In this document: positions 1-6,813 of the stretch, one piece after another
How positions within the stretch are numbered: position 1 is the first letter of the stretch
Layout: each line of letters opens with the position of its first letter
NCBI GenBank assembly: GCA_016838795.1
Contig: JAEHKQ010000133.1
Coordinates: 1 to 14,945 of the forward strand
DNA length: 14,945 nt
From: Nitrosopumilales archaeon
Lineage (GTDB): Archaea > Thermoproteota > Nitrososphaeria > Nitrososphaerales > Nitrosopumilaceae
Direction of reading: 5' to 3'
Made by a program: the position numbers and the translations under genes
The notes under the pieces: model-generated
Database searches by the model: none
Told to the model about the DNA's origin: nothing
The model's input: the letters and a program-made list of their open reading frames with translations, nothing else

Positions 1-155
1 ACGCAGTTGTGATAATTGTGATATTTGGAGCAATCATTACTCCAGATGGCAGCGGTGTGACGATGTGGTTTATTGCAGGACCTATGATCGCGCTTTATCT
101 TGGTGGCATGGCAGTCATTGAACGTAAAGAACGGAAGCTTAAAGCGCTAAATTAG
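1..155 (+). CDS. tatC: TatC, C-terminal end (partial)
   Basis: Read in the frame whose codons begin at base 3, the first 155 bases encode about 50 residues ending in TAG at 153-155. They start AVVIIVIFGAIITPDGSGV, continue with a hydrophobic helix containing WFIAGPMIALYLGG, and finish with a basic tail (ERKERKLKALN). The ITPDxS turn between two membrane helices and the final basic cytoplasmic tail match the last part of TatC, the polytopic receptor of the twin-arginine translocase. The gene immediately downstream on the same strand is tatA, which supports the call. The start and most of the protein lie to the left of the window. TatC binds twin-arginine signal peptides in the cytoplasmic membrane and recruits TatA to export folded proteins. 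Confidence 0.82.
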   Translation, partial: AVVIIVIFGAIITPDGSGVTMWFIAGPMIALYLGGMAVIERKERKLKALN

Positions 156-166
156 TTTTCGTGAAC

Positions 167-174
167 ATTTAAAT
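167..174 (+). promoter_or_regulatory. TATA-like box for tatA
   Basis: ATTTAAAT is centred about 28 nt upstream of the ATG at 199, the spacing expected for a leaderless archaeal transcript. It suggests tatA has its own promoter although tatC ends only 43 nt before it. Confidence 0.5.
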
Positions 175-198
175 CTCAATCTAGAGGATTAATTACAA

Positions 199-411
199 AT
201 GGTATTTGAATTCATAAGCTTACAATTTCCAATGGGCGCAGAATGGATTTGGATCATAGTTATTATTGTTGTCTTCCTTTTTGGCGCAAAGAAAATTCCT
301 CAGCTTGCAAAAACATTTGGAAAAGCGAAAGGGGAATATGAAAAAGGAAGAATTGAAGGCGACAAAGAGCTAAAAGAGTTTAAAGAAAAACAAAAGGGTC
401 AATCTGACTGA
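199..411 (+). CDS. tatA: Sec-independent protein translocase TatA/E
   Basis: This 70-aa protein has the TatA/E layout. One N-terminal transmembrane helix (about residues 16-29, WIWIIVIIVVFLFG) is followed by the FGxKKIPxLA hinge (28-37) and then a charged amphipathic helix and tail rich in Lys and Glu. TatA oligomers form the pore or weakened membrane patch through which TatC-bound folded proteins cross the membrane. It follows tatC by 43 nt on the same strand, so the pair forms a minimal Tat system. I chose the ATG at 199 because a TATA-like box lies about 28 nt upstream. An internal ATG at 232 (MGAEWIW) would give a TatA with a more typical short N-terminus. The last 13 nt overlap the end of the convergent gene. 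Confidence 0.92.
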   Translation: MVFEFISLQFPMGAEWIWIIVIIVVFLFGAKKIPQLAKTFGKAKGEYEKGRIEGDKELKEFKEKQKGQSD

Positions 412-836
412 TTCTCTGCAATTTTTGCAAATTCGTCCATGATTCTAGAAAATCCTTTAGTAATTTTTGATTTACCAAAATAAGCAACGATTCTTAATGG
501 TCCTCTAAGTTTTAGATCAACGTCAACAGTAATTTTTGTTCCTTCTGGAATCTTTTCATATTTTTCAACTATATGACTGCCTTTGACATCACCACCAATA
601 ACAAAGACCTCATGAATTTCTGGAAATTTTATAACATGTTTTGTCATCATGACTAATTCATAACCAGCCAAATTAAGATGTTCTTCGATTATAGTAACAT
701 TATCCCGAGATGATATGACACGAATTGATATAAAGTATTGAGGAATTGTTTTTTGAAGTTTTTCATAATCAGTAACAATTTTAAAAATCTTATCTCTTTC
801 AGCTTTTACAATTTTTTCAAAATTAATTTTGGTCAA
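399..836 (-). CDS. SRPBCC-fold (polyketide cyclase/START-like) protein
   Basis: The 145-aa product has the pattern of a small SRPBCC/START-like ligand-binding protein. It opens with a strand and helix (FEKIVKAERDKIFKIVTDYE, residues 6-25), continues with a run of amphipathic strands, including a basic LKLRGPLRIVAYF segment (108-120), and ends in a long helix (TKGFSRIMDEFAKIAE). Such proteins hold hydrophobic ligands or act as coenzyme-Q-binding chaperones or cyclases; the ligand here is unknown. The start is TTG at 836, because an in-frame stop (TAA) lies two codons upstream and no ATG or GTG is available. It begins 9 nt after the ubiX stop on the same strand, so the two are probably co-transcribed. 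A quinone or prenyl-related role is tempting but is only inference from that linkage. Confidence 0.75.
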   Translation of the reverse strand: MTKINFEKIVKAERDKIFKIVTDYEKLQKTIPQYFISIRVISSRDNVTIIEEHLNLAGYELVMMTKHVIKFPEIHEVFVIGGDVKGSHIVEKYEKIPEGTKITVDVDLKLRGPLRIVAYFGKSKITKGFSRIMDEFAKIAENQSD

Positions 837-845
837 TTGTTACTT

Positions 846-1403
846 TCAAAAGCTTCCCCATCGGCGGTATAAATCGTGTTCGATGTCAAATTGATCGAGA
901 CATTTTCCTATACCGTGGTTTACTATATCATCAATAGTTTTTGGTTTTGTGTAAAATTCAGTCACAGGGGGTAATATCACAATACCAAGTCGTGCCAATT
1001 TCAACATGTTTTCAATGTTAATTGCACTCAAAGGGGTTTCACGTACCATCAAAATCAATTTTCTACCTTCTTTGATTGTTACTGCAGCTGCCCGTGCTAC
1101 CAATGTTTCATCATAACCATTAGCAATACTAGATAGAGTTTTCATACTGCAGGGGGCAATAATCATCCCATCAACCTTATGAGTACCACTTGAAACGCTA
1201 GCAGCCATGTTTCCCTCATCGGAAAATGAATGTGCTAATGATTTTACATAATCAGCATCATGATCAGTTTCCATTCCAATACATTTTATGGCCCACTTCG
1301 TCATGATCAAGTGTGTTTCCACATTCAATTTTTTTAAAATCTCCAATAATCTAATTCCATAAATCACTCCAGTGCTTCCGGTGATTCCAACAATCAATCT
1401 CAA
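846..1403 (-). CDS. ubiX: UbiX-type flavin prenyltransferase
   Basis: The protein begins MRLIVGITGSTG (the flavin-binding glycine loop of the UbiX/Pad1 family, residues 6-12). It carries APCSMKTLSSIANG (83-96) and RETPLS (121-126), both hallmark family motifs, and at 185 aa it has the normal family length. UbiX enzymes attach a dimethylallyl group to FMN, making the prenylated flavin used by UbiD-type decarboxylases in quinone and aromatic-acid metabolism. I chose the TTG at 1403, which gives the canonical N-terminus and lies about 26 nt below a TATA-like sequence (1426-1433). An in-frame GTG at 1424 would add seven residues (MILHLLL) not typical of the family. No ubiD partner is in the window. 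The SRPBCC gene follows after 9 nt. Confidence 0.93.
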   Translation of the reverse strand: MRLIVGITGSTGVIYGIRLLEILKKLNVETHLIMTKWAIKCIGMETDHDADYVKSLAHSFSDEGNMAASVSSGTHKVDGMIIAPCSMKTLSSIANGYDETLVARAAAVTIKEGRKLILMVRETPLSAINIENMLKLARLGIVILPPVTEFYTKPKTIDDIVNHGIGKCLDQFDIEHDLYRRWGSF

Positions 1404-1425
1404 TAATAGCAGATGAAGAATCACA

Positions 1426-1433
1426 CTATTTTA
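1426..1433 (-). promoter_or_regulatory. TATA-like box for ubiX
   Basis: On the minus strand this reads TAAAATAG, centred about 26 nt upstream of the TTG at 1403. The spacing favours TTG over the GTG at 1424 as the ubiX start. Confidence 0.4.
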
Positions 1434-1461
1434 GCTATTACTCCTGAAAAAGAAATCATCA

Positions 1462-1617
1462 CTAGGAAGAATTCTGATTATTTTGTTCTTCATTTTCAGC
1501 TTGTTTCAATTGTTCAATTTTTTCATTCCTTCTTTTCAGCCACAAACTAATTCCGCCAGCAGTCATCGCAGTTAGAAGAATAATTCCGGCAAGAATCAAT
1601 TCAAAGGAATAGAACAT
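1462..1617 (-). CDS. Small single-helix membrane protein (51 aa)
   Basis: An ATG at 1617 opens a 51-codon frame ending in TAG at 1462-1464. The product starts MFYSFELILAGIILLTAM, has one transmembrane helix (about residues 7-26, ending AGGISLW), then LKRR and a highly polar tail rich in Glu, Gln and Asn (NEKIEQLKQAENEEQNNQ). The positive-inside pattern suggests an extracellular N-terminus and a cytoplasmic tail. A TATA-like GTTTATCA at 1640-1647 lies about 26 nt upstream of the ATG, as for other genes here. Good membrane-protein composition, the correctly spaced promoter and the otherwise empty 210-nt gap all support a real gene. I do not recognise a family. It lies upstream of ubiX on the same strand, 58 nt away; a functional link is unproven. 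Confidence 0.62.
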   Translation of the reverse strand: MFYSFELILAGIILLTAMTAGGISLWLKRRNEKIEQLKQAENEEQNNQNSS

Positions 1618-1639
1618 AGGTTTTTTGGAAAAAGGTTCA

Positions 1640-1647
1640 TGATAAAC
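1640..1647 (-). promoter_or_regulatory. TATA-like box for the 51-aa membrane protein gene
   Basis: The minus strand reads GTTTATCA, centred about 26 nt before the ATG at 1617. It lies back to back with the purP promoter in the 93-nt divergent gap. Confidence 0.42.
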
Positions 1648-1681
1648 TCTTTGATTAAATTGTAGATGAAAAAATTATAGC

Positions 1682-1689
1682 TATATTAA
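1682..1689 (+). promoter_or_regulatory. TATA-like box for purP
   Basis: TATATTAA is centred about 26 nt upstream of the ATG at 1711, consistent with a leaderless transcript. Confidence 0.48.
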
Positions 1690-1710
1690 AACCTCTCATG
1701 AAGAAATAAC

Positions 1711-2802
1711 ATGATTAAGAACAACGAGATTAAAAAAATTGTTAATGACTACTCCGATGTTAGAATTGGTGTTCTAGGCAGCCATTCTGCATTAGAAATT
1801 ATGGACGGAGCAAAGGATGAAGAATTATCTACTGTTGTTTACTGTCAAAAAGGACGCGAAGAACCATACAAAAGATTTGGAAGAATTGCTGATGAAATTA
1901 TTGTTCTTAAAAAATTCAAAGACATAGTTTCTGCACAAAATCAAAAAATCCTTAGAGATACAAATACAATAATTATTCCACACCGTGCACTTACAGCTTA
2001 TTTGGGTTACAAATCAATTGAAAATTCGTTTAAAGTTCCAATTTTTGGTAATAGAGCATTATTCCAAGCAGAGGAGCGGTCATACAGGAAAAACCAATAC
2101 TACCTATTAGAAAAAGCACGGATTAAACATCCAAGGCTTTTCAAAAATCCAAAAAATATCAATAAACCTGCTATTGTCAAAGTTCAAGAAAAAAAACGTA
2201 AACTTGAAAGAGCATTCTTTACAGTTTCTTCATACAAAGATTACAAGGAAAAATCTGAAGAAAAAATCAAACAAGGAATGATCTCTAGAAAAGATCTTGA
2301 AGAAGCAAGTATTGAAGAGTTTTCTGTTGGAACATACATGAATTTTACTTATTTTCATACGCCGATTTCAGACAATGTAGACTTTATTGGAATTGAAAGA
2401 AGACTTCAAACCAACTTGTATGACTTTAACTCGTTACCTGCAAAACAACAACTTGATCTTAACATAGATTTACAAAATATTGAGGTTGGTCATACTCCTG
2501 CAACTATAAGAGAATCACTTTTAGAGAAAGTTATCTCTATGGGCGATAAATTTGTAAAGGCAGTAAAAAGGGAATACCCCCCTGGAATTATCGGTCCCTT
2601 TTCACTTCAAAGTGTCATAACGAAGGACCTCGAGTTAGTTGTATATGATGTGTCATTACGTGTTCCCGGAAATCCAATTGTTGCAACTACAACCCCATAT
2701 ACAAAATATCAATATGGAGCAACATTTGGTGTGGGTAGAAGAATCGCAATGGAGATAAAACGTGCACAACAAGAAGATAGGCTTGATGAGATTGTTACCT
2801 AA
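1711..2802 (+). CDS. purP: PurP-family formate-dependent AICAR ligase (ATP-grasp)
   Basis: This 363-aa ATP-grasp protein matches PurP, which in archaea uses ATP and formate to turn AICAR into FAICAR in purine synthesis, replacing the folate-dependent PurH step. Visible landmarks are the N-terminal GVLGSHSALEIMDGAKDE segment (20-37), IPHRALTAYLGY (89-100), the FGNR pocket motif (112-115) and EEFSVGTYMNFTYF (202-215). Near the C-terminus it has PPGIIGPFSLQSV (290-302), DLELVVYDVSLRVPG (306-320) and GVGRRIAMEIKRA (340-352). One point is odd: where I recall canonical PurP having a glycine-rich ATP loop after IVK, this protein reads VQEKKRKLERAFF (158-170), with no glycines. It may therefore be a diverged PurP paralogue. 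Its stop overlaps the convergent BFN gene by 4 nt. Confidence 0.85.
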   Translation: MIKNNEIKKIVNDYSDVRIGVLGSHSALEIMDGAKDEELSTVVYCQKGREEPYKRFGRIADEIIVLKKFKDIVSAQNQKILRDTNTIIIPHRALTAYLGYKSIENSFKVPIFGNRALFQAEERSYRKNQYYLLEKARIKHPRLFKNPKNINKPAIVKVQEKKRKLERAFFTVSSYKDYKEKSEEKIKQGMISRKDLEEASIEEFSVGTYMNFTYFHTPISDNVDFIGIERRLQTNLYDFNSLPAKQQLDLNIDLQNIEVGHTPATIRESLLEKVISMGDKFVKAVKREYPPGIIGPFSLQSVITKDLELVVYDVSLRVPGNPIVATTTPYTKYQYGATFGVGRRIAMEIKRAQQEDRLDEIVT

Positions 2803-3236
2803 ACTTCCATTTTTTCTTTGAGTAAATTTTTTCTAACTAAAATTGGAATGTTATAATATGTTGCAAGTGCCATCGCATCTGATGCACGGTAATTTCTTAA
2901 GACAAGATCTTTTTTGCCAGTAAAGTATAGATTAGCACGAAGAACCTGTCCGCTTTCATATACTTTGACTTTAACAAGCATGATTTCATTTTGTTCACAA
3001 ATCTCCTCTAACATTTTGTAAATAGTAGGAACAGAATCCTTAATATCTTCCATAAAACTTGTGATATGTTTTGCTACTTCGCCAGAAAATGCTCTCATAT
3101 GAAATTCGTGTCCATTGTCAGCCTTTAAAATTAAGATTCCTTCAACTGCATATGGATCAACAAATCCAACGTAATCAATTTTTACAGATTCATAATCTAC
3201 TTCTTGAGCTTGATCAATTTTCATAGTAAGAGCCAT
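2799..3236 (-). CDS. Bifunctional nuclease (BFN/DUF151) domain protein
   Basis: The 145-aa protein carries the BFN/DUF151 domain through most of its length. It begins with a strand-rich N-terminal half (DYVGFVDPYAVEGILILKAD), continues with SGEVAKHITSFME and PTIYKMLEEICEQ (70-82), and ends with the diagnostic RNYRASDAMALATYYNIPI segment (114-132). Family members in bacteria, archaea and plants are reported to have nuclease activity and stress links, but the role in archaea is unclear. The ATG at 3236 has a TATA box about 23 nt upstream. An internal ATG at residue 5 (MKIDQAQEVDYE) could be the true start. It is probably monocistronic, divergent from the Trk transporter and convergent with purP. 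Confidence 0.88.
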   Translation of the reverse strand: MALTMKIDQAQEVDYESVKIDYVGFVDPYAVEGILILKADNGHEFHMRAFSGEVAKHITSFMEDIKDSVPTIYKMLEEICEQNEIMLVKVKVYESGQVLRANLYFTGKKDLVLRNYRASDAMALATYYNIPILVRKNLLKEKMEV

Positions 3237-3255
3237 CTAAAATTGCAATACAGTG

Positions 3256-3263
3256 TTTATAAA
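3256..3263 (-). promoter_or_regulatory. TATA-like box for the BFN-domain gene
   Basis: TTTATAAA is self-complementary and centred about 23 nt upstream of the ATG at 3236. It is one of the cleanest TATA matches in the window. Confidence 0.55.
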
Positions 3264-3362
3264 GATATTAAATAATTCTAGCAACAAAAAATGTAATATT
3301 TTAAAAATTTATTAAGTGTCTAAAATTTCTTTCAAAACAATTAGAATTTTGATCCAGTTTGT

Positions 3363-3370
3363 ATTTAAAT
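3363..3370 (+). promoter_or_regulatory. TATA-like box for the CBS-TrkH gene
   Basis: ATTTAAAT is centred about 30 nt upstream of the ATG at 3397. It is the same octamer as the tatA box. The rest of the 160-nt divergent gap (3237-3396) is very AT-rich, and I see no other gene in it. Confidence 0.48.
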
Positions 3371-3396
3371 TGTCAAATAATTGGTAGGATAGATTA

Positions 3397-5217
3397 ATGT
3401 CAGTAAATCCAAGAAAATCGGTATCATATGTACTCTCTAAACCAGTAAGCCAGTTTATGGATAAAGATGTTTTAATGCTTGATCAATATACTAGGACGGG
3501 TGAAGCAGCTAGAATGCTTCAACATTATGAACGAGATGACATAGTAGTTACTGGTAGCAACAAGGAGCCAGTTGGTATTGTTACAGATGAAGATATTCTA
3601 AGTAAGGTAAGTGATGTTACAGTCTATGCTGAAACTACCGTTCTAAAGGATGTGATGAGTGCCCCGTTGATAACAATTGAAGAAAGTACGACGTTACAGG
3701 ACGCACTACGTAAAATGCGTGATCATAATATTCGAAAACTACCTGTCATTGGAAAAAATTCAAAGGTTATGGGCATTATTTTCCAGACTAATATTGCCAA
3801 TATAATACGAAATGCAACTACTACCCAACCAAGGTTACTAAGCCCACCCGTTAAAGCTATTCTAGGAAATCTTGGTTTTGTACTTCAATTTGCAGGTGTC
3901 TTGATAATCGTTCCAGCCATTCTTGCTACGGTACTAAATGACACCGTTACTGCAACAGGAATTTACCTTACTATGGTACTTTTGCTAATCACAGGATTCT
4001 TTCTGAATTCCTACGGTGAAAAAGCTAGCCTAAATCTAAGGGAAGCTTCAATCTTAGTTTTTTCAAGCTTGTTTATTCTTACATTATTTGGTACTATTCC
4101 ATATCTCTATGTAGCACCATATCCTAGCGGATCTGAAATAGAACTTTTTGCAAATAGTTTCTTTTCTAGCGCCGCGGGATTTACTACTGGTGGAATTTCT
4201 TTATTTGATAAGCCAGAAGAACAACTTTCGCAGAGTTTTACATTCTATAGAAGCTTTACGCAACTAGTAGGAGGGATGAGTTTCATCTACCTTATTATGA
4301 CGGCATTCTTTCCTGGAAGTAAGTTACAATCAATGCGTGGTTTCATTTCAGGTAAAACCTTACGCATGAAGGAATTGTTTGGTACCATTACAATCATTTT
4401 CAGTGTGTATATTGTAATTGTTGCATTATTGTTATACGTATTTGGTGAAAGAAACATTATTGATAATTTCTCTCTTGCAATGAGTACATTAGCAACAGGA
4501 GGATTCCTTCCTAATTCTACAATCCTACAAAACTTAGTTTGGCAAGAACATCTTATTTTAATTGGTTCAATGATACTAGGAGCATTACCGTTTACCTTCC
4601 ACTATGCTTTTGTTCGAAAGAGATTTTTGTCTCCTAAATTGGGAAAAGAGGTTTCGATCTACTTTGCAGTTTTAATTGTTGCCATAATCCTTTTTACATT
4701 AGCTAGTGGTTGGGACCCTCTACTCGGTGCATTTTATTCTGTTTCGGCGAGTACTACAGCAGGATTACAGTTAGAACCTCTTGATACACTACCAGAGGGC
4801 GCAGAAACAATTTTGATTATATTGATGTTTATTGGTGGTTGTGGTTTTTCAACTGCTGGAGGAATTAAAATATTCAGATTTTTTAATCTTAAAGATTTTC
4901 AAAAAGCCATTAAAAAGTCTACGCGTAAAAACTTGACAGTTCAAAAGAAAAAAGAAATCATAACCGCTGTAATAATTATAATTTCATTCCCATTAATCTC
5001 TGCATTTGTTGCACTTCATTTGATGAATGTTACTGATGCAGAATTTGGCGATGCTTTTCTAGATGCTGCAGGCGTCATAACAACTGGAGGACTATCTGCA
5101 AATGTAATCACTATTGACACAGATCCTGCCACAAAGATTGCACTGAGTTTTCTCATGATAATTGGCAGGTTGGAAATAATTGCAGTAGTTTACATATTTG
5201 TGCCTAAATTAATCTAG
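3397..5217 (+). CDS. TrkH-type potassium transporter with N-terminal CBS pair
   Basis: The 606-aa protein joins two parts. Residues about 14-138 form a tandem CBS-domain pair, with PVGIVTDEDIL (58-68) and VMGIIFQTNIANI (124-136) as the typical CBS strand-helix ends. Residues about 152-606 form a TrkH/KtrB membrane channel with four pore loops: AAGFTTGG (259-266), STLATGGF (363-370), SASTTAGL (450-457) and GVITTGGL (559-566). Each keeps the filter glycine. The family's GRLEI motif (590-594) comes just before the final helix. The protein should import K+ across the cytoplasmic membrane. Most TrkH channels are gated by a separate TrkA/KtrA RCK subunit, and none is encoded here. The fused CBS pair may sense an adenine nucleotide and do that job instead. 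The ATG at 3397 has a promoter about 30 nt upstream. Confidence 0.9.
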   Translation: MSVNPRKSVSYVLSKPVSQFMDKDVLMLDQYTRTGEAARMLQHYERDDIVVTGSNKEPVGIVTDEDILSKVSDVTVYAETTVLKDVMSAPLITIEESTTLQDALRKMRDHNIRKLPVIGKNSKVMGIIFQTNIANIIRNATTTQPRLLSPPVKAILGNLGFVLQFAGVLIIVPAILATVLNDTVTATGIYLTMVLLLITGFFLNSYGEKASLNLREASILVFSSLFILTLFGTIPYLYVAPYPSGSEIELFANSFFSSAAGFTTGGISLFDKPEEQLSQSFTFYRSFTQLVGGMSFIYLIMTAFFPGSKLQSMRGFISGKTLRMKELFGTITIIFSVYIVIVALLLYVFGERNIIDNFSLAMSTLATGGFLPNSTILQNLVWQEHLILIGSMILGALPFTFHYAFVRKRFLSPKLGKEVSIYFAVLIVAIILFTLASGWDPLLGAFYSVSASTTAGLQLEPLDTLPEGAETILIILMFIGGCGFSTAGGIKIFRFFNLKDFQKAIKKSTRKNLTVQKKKEIITAVIIIISFPLISAFVALHLMNVTDAEFGDAFLDAAGVITTGGLSANVITIDTDPATKIALSFLMIIGRLEIIAVVYIFVPKLI

Positions 5218-5243
5218 AATTTTCATATTCTTAGCTTGGATAG

Positions 5244-5251
5244 GATTTAAT
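5244..5251 (+). promoter_or_regulatory. TATA-like box for the Cys-motif membrane protein
   Basis: GATTTAAT is centred about 28 nt upstream of the GTG at 5276. It supports GTG as the start and a transcript separate from the transporter gene. Confidence 0.42.
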
Positions 5252-5275
5252 TCAAGCACTCAATTTTTGAGATAG

Positions 5276-6109
5276 GTGGAAAAACAGACTACAGAAAGTA
5301 ATCCAGCTGGTAAGACGTTAATCATAGTAGGTTTTGTTAGCATTGCTATTCTATTCTTGGTTTATGCTAGGTACCAAGATTCTGAGTTGATTACTCCAGA
5401 AGTAATTGACCCAATTCAAAGAATGGCCATTGGTTTTTACATTTTGTTGCTGATTGCTTTTGGTGCAATTTCATTCGGATTATATCAATTCCATAAACAA
5501 AAAGTGAAAGAAAATGGAAAAGGTATTATTTCAATAATTGCTAATATTACCTGGAATAGTAAATCAAGAAAAATTTTTGTGGCAACATTTGTTAGTTATG
5601 GTATATTTTTTTCATTGTTTTCAGGTACTTTAGTATATCAACCAGAAGTTTCTTTTTCACATCATTATGGAGCAGTTATTCCATCTGCAGTTATTTTTCC
5701 ATGTTGTGACCAGCCAGGATATATGCCAGAAATTCTTGTTTATCTAACAGATCATGTTGGTCTACAAATAATTCCTATCAATCTGGTTTTACAAGTTGTT
5801 GTTTCATATCTAGTAGGTCTTAATACTGCAATTGCAGTAAGTGCTTATTCCATTTCGAAAAAAGGACGTAATACAAGTACAATTGGAGCAATAACTGGTT
5901 TGTTTATTGCGTGTCCGACGTGTTCTGGAAGTTTTCTTTCTTTATTTATTGGAACAGCTAGTGGCATAGCATTAACAATAGCTTTAACTCAACTACAAAC
6001 CTTGTTTATTGCAATATCAATTCCAATATTACTTACAACACCATTTATCATGGCTAGAAAATTAAAAAATTCTGGAATAGATTACTCAAAGCCATCAAAA
6101 CTGCTTTAA
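5276..6109 (+). CDS. Unknown polytopic membrane protein with CC and CPTC motifs
   Basis: I do not recognise a named family. The 277-aa product begins at a GTG correctly spaced from a TATA box and has about six to seven hydrophobic segments, roughly at 13-30, 50-70, 100-120, 161-190, 202-227 and 231-258 (possibly two helices). Two cysteine motifs stand out: IFPCCDQPGYMPE (140-152) between helices, and IACPTCSGSF (211-220) at the start of or inside a helix. These are the only four cysteines, and the nearby SFSHHYG (126-132) adds two histidines. Paired cysteines of this sort fit metal (possibly copper) handling or thiol redox chemistry at the membrane, but that is inference. It follows the Trk gene by 58 nt with its own promoter and overlaps the convergent PIN-like gene by 15 nt. 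Confidence 0.8.
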   Translation: MEKQTTESNPAGKTLIIVGFVSIAILFLVYARYQDSELITPEVIDPIQRMAIGFYILLLIAFGAISFGLYQFHKQKVKENGKGIISIIANITWNSKSRKIFVATFVSYGIFFSLFSGTLVYQPEVSFSHHYGAVIPSAVIFPCCDQPGYMPEILVYLTDHVGLQIIPINLVLQVVVSYLVGLNTAIAVSAYSISKKGRNTSTIGAITGLFIACPTCSGSFLSLFIGTASGIALTIALTQLQTLFIAISIPILLTTPFIMARKLKNSGIDYSKPSKLL

Positions 6110-6382
6110 TTTTTCAACTACGATCTTAAAGATTTCATCATTATCTAAAAGAATACAAGGAAGATTATTTTCTTGACATGCTATTCCACTTTCGGTATCT
6201 CTTGTGACTAGAATCATATCATTTTCACGAGCGTAGTTGATTACAGAGTAATCAGCATGTAGTTTTTTTCCTTCTGTACGTAATTTTTTGACACTATACG
6301 CATCATAACCTATCTCTTTTAATTTTTCATCCATTCCATCATCCATTTCATCAACAAGGATTTTTTGATTTTTTAAAGTCAT
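6095..6382 (-). CDS. PIN-like (DUF5615-type) protein
   Basis: The 95-aa protein looks like a small PIN-fold nuclease of the DUF5615/Mut7-C type. KILVDEMDDGMDEKLKEIGY (7-26) gives the first acidic pair (D11, E12). HADYSVINYARENDMILVTRD (42-62) gives D44 and the VTRD acidic residue (D62). A last strand and helix close the fold. PIN-like proteins use such acidic residues to bind Mg2+ or Mn2+ and cut RNA, and some are toxins. The substrate here is unknown. The ATG at 6382 lies 3 nt after the stop of the 126-aa gene, so the two are surely one transcript. No recognisable antitoxin is present unless the upstream protein plays that role. The 3' end overlaps the convergent membrane-protein gene by 15 nt. 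Confidence 0.72.
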   Translation of the reverse strand: MTLKNQKILVDEMDDGMDEKLKEIGYDAYSVKKLRTEGKKLHADYSVINYARENDMILVTRDTESGIACQENNLPCILLDNDEIFKIVVEKLKQF

Positions 6383-6385
6383 GGT

Positions 6386-6766
6386 TTAGAGATGAGAAGT
6401 CATCTTTTTTATTTGATTAACAATTCGTAGTTTTTGTTCTATTGTCATTTCTGGCTCCATCGTAAAATACAGAGTAAATTTTTTAGAATATGTTACCATT
6501 TGTGTTAATTTCTCTCTTTCCACTTGGACATATCGAACTTTACCCAGAGTTTTATCAAACTCATGCCGCATATGTCTCCTTTCGGCAACCTGTCTGCAAA
6601 AATGTTCTTCCTCCTTTTGTGATTCTAATGCAGTTTTCCCACTCTTCATAATTGATTCAACAATGTTTCCGTCAAGATCAATTATTGCCGTATATCTCAT
6701 TTTAGGATCCAAATCAATTATATCCTCAACTATATCCACAAATTCTAATCCTTGGTAATAATTCAA
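6386..6766 (-). CDS. Small thaumarchaeal protein, possibly DUF6659/roadblock-like
   Basis: The 126-aa product resembles a lineage-specific thaumarchaeal family; my DUF6659 label is from memory and tentative. It has an N-terminal helix (EFVDIVEDIIDLDPKMR, 8-24), strands YTAIIDLDGNIVES (25-38), a charged central helix (LESQKEEEHFCRQVAERRHM), strands KVRYVQVERE and KFTLYFTMEP, and a C-terminal helix. The AIIDLDGNIV strand pair recalls profilin/roadblock-like folds, which often act as regulatory dimers. No catalytic motif is visible. The start is TTG at 6766: an in-frame stop lies six codons upstream, no ATG or GTG lies between, and a TATA-like box is about 30 nt away. It is followed 3 nt later by the PIN-like gene, so the two may work together. 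Confidence 0.7.
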   Translation of the reverse strand: MNYYQGLEFVDIVEDIIDLDPKMRYTAIIDLDGNIVESIMKSGKTALESQKEEEHFCRQVAERRHMRHEFDKTLGKVRYVQVEREKLTQMVTYSKKFTLYFTMEPEMTIEQKLRIVNQIKKMTSHL

Positions 6767-6792
6767 GCCTTGATCGTCAGATTAATTTACTC

Positions 6793-6800
6793 AATATAAT
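6793..6800 (-). promoter_or_regulatory. TATA-like box for the 6766/6382 two-gene unit
   Basis: The minus strand reads ATTATATT, centred about 30 nt upstream of the TTG at 6766. It lies in the 47-nt gap after the stop of the large surface-protein gene. Confidence 0.42.
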
Positions 6801-6813
6801 TGATTGACGCATC

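Noticed and set aside
6095..6766. Classic VapBC toxin-antitoxin pair
   Set aside because: The nuclease is of the short DUF5615 type and the partner lacks a ribbon-helix-helix or AbrB-like antitoxin signature, so I keep it only as a possibility.
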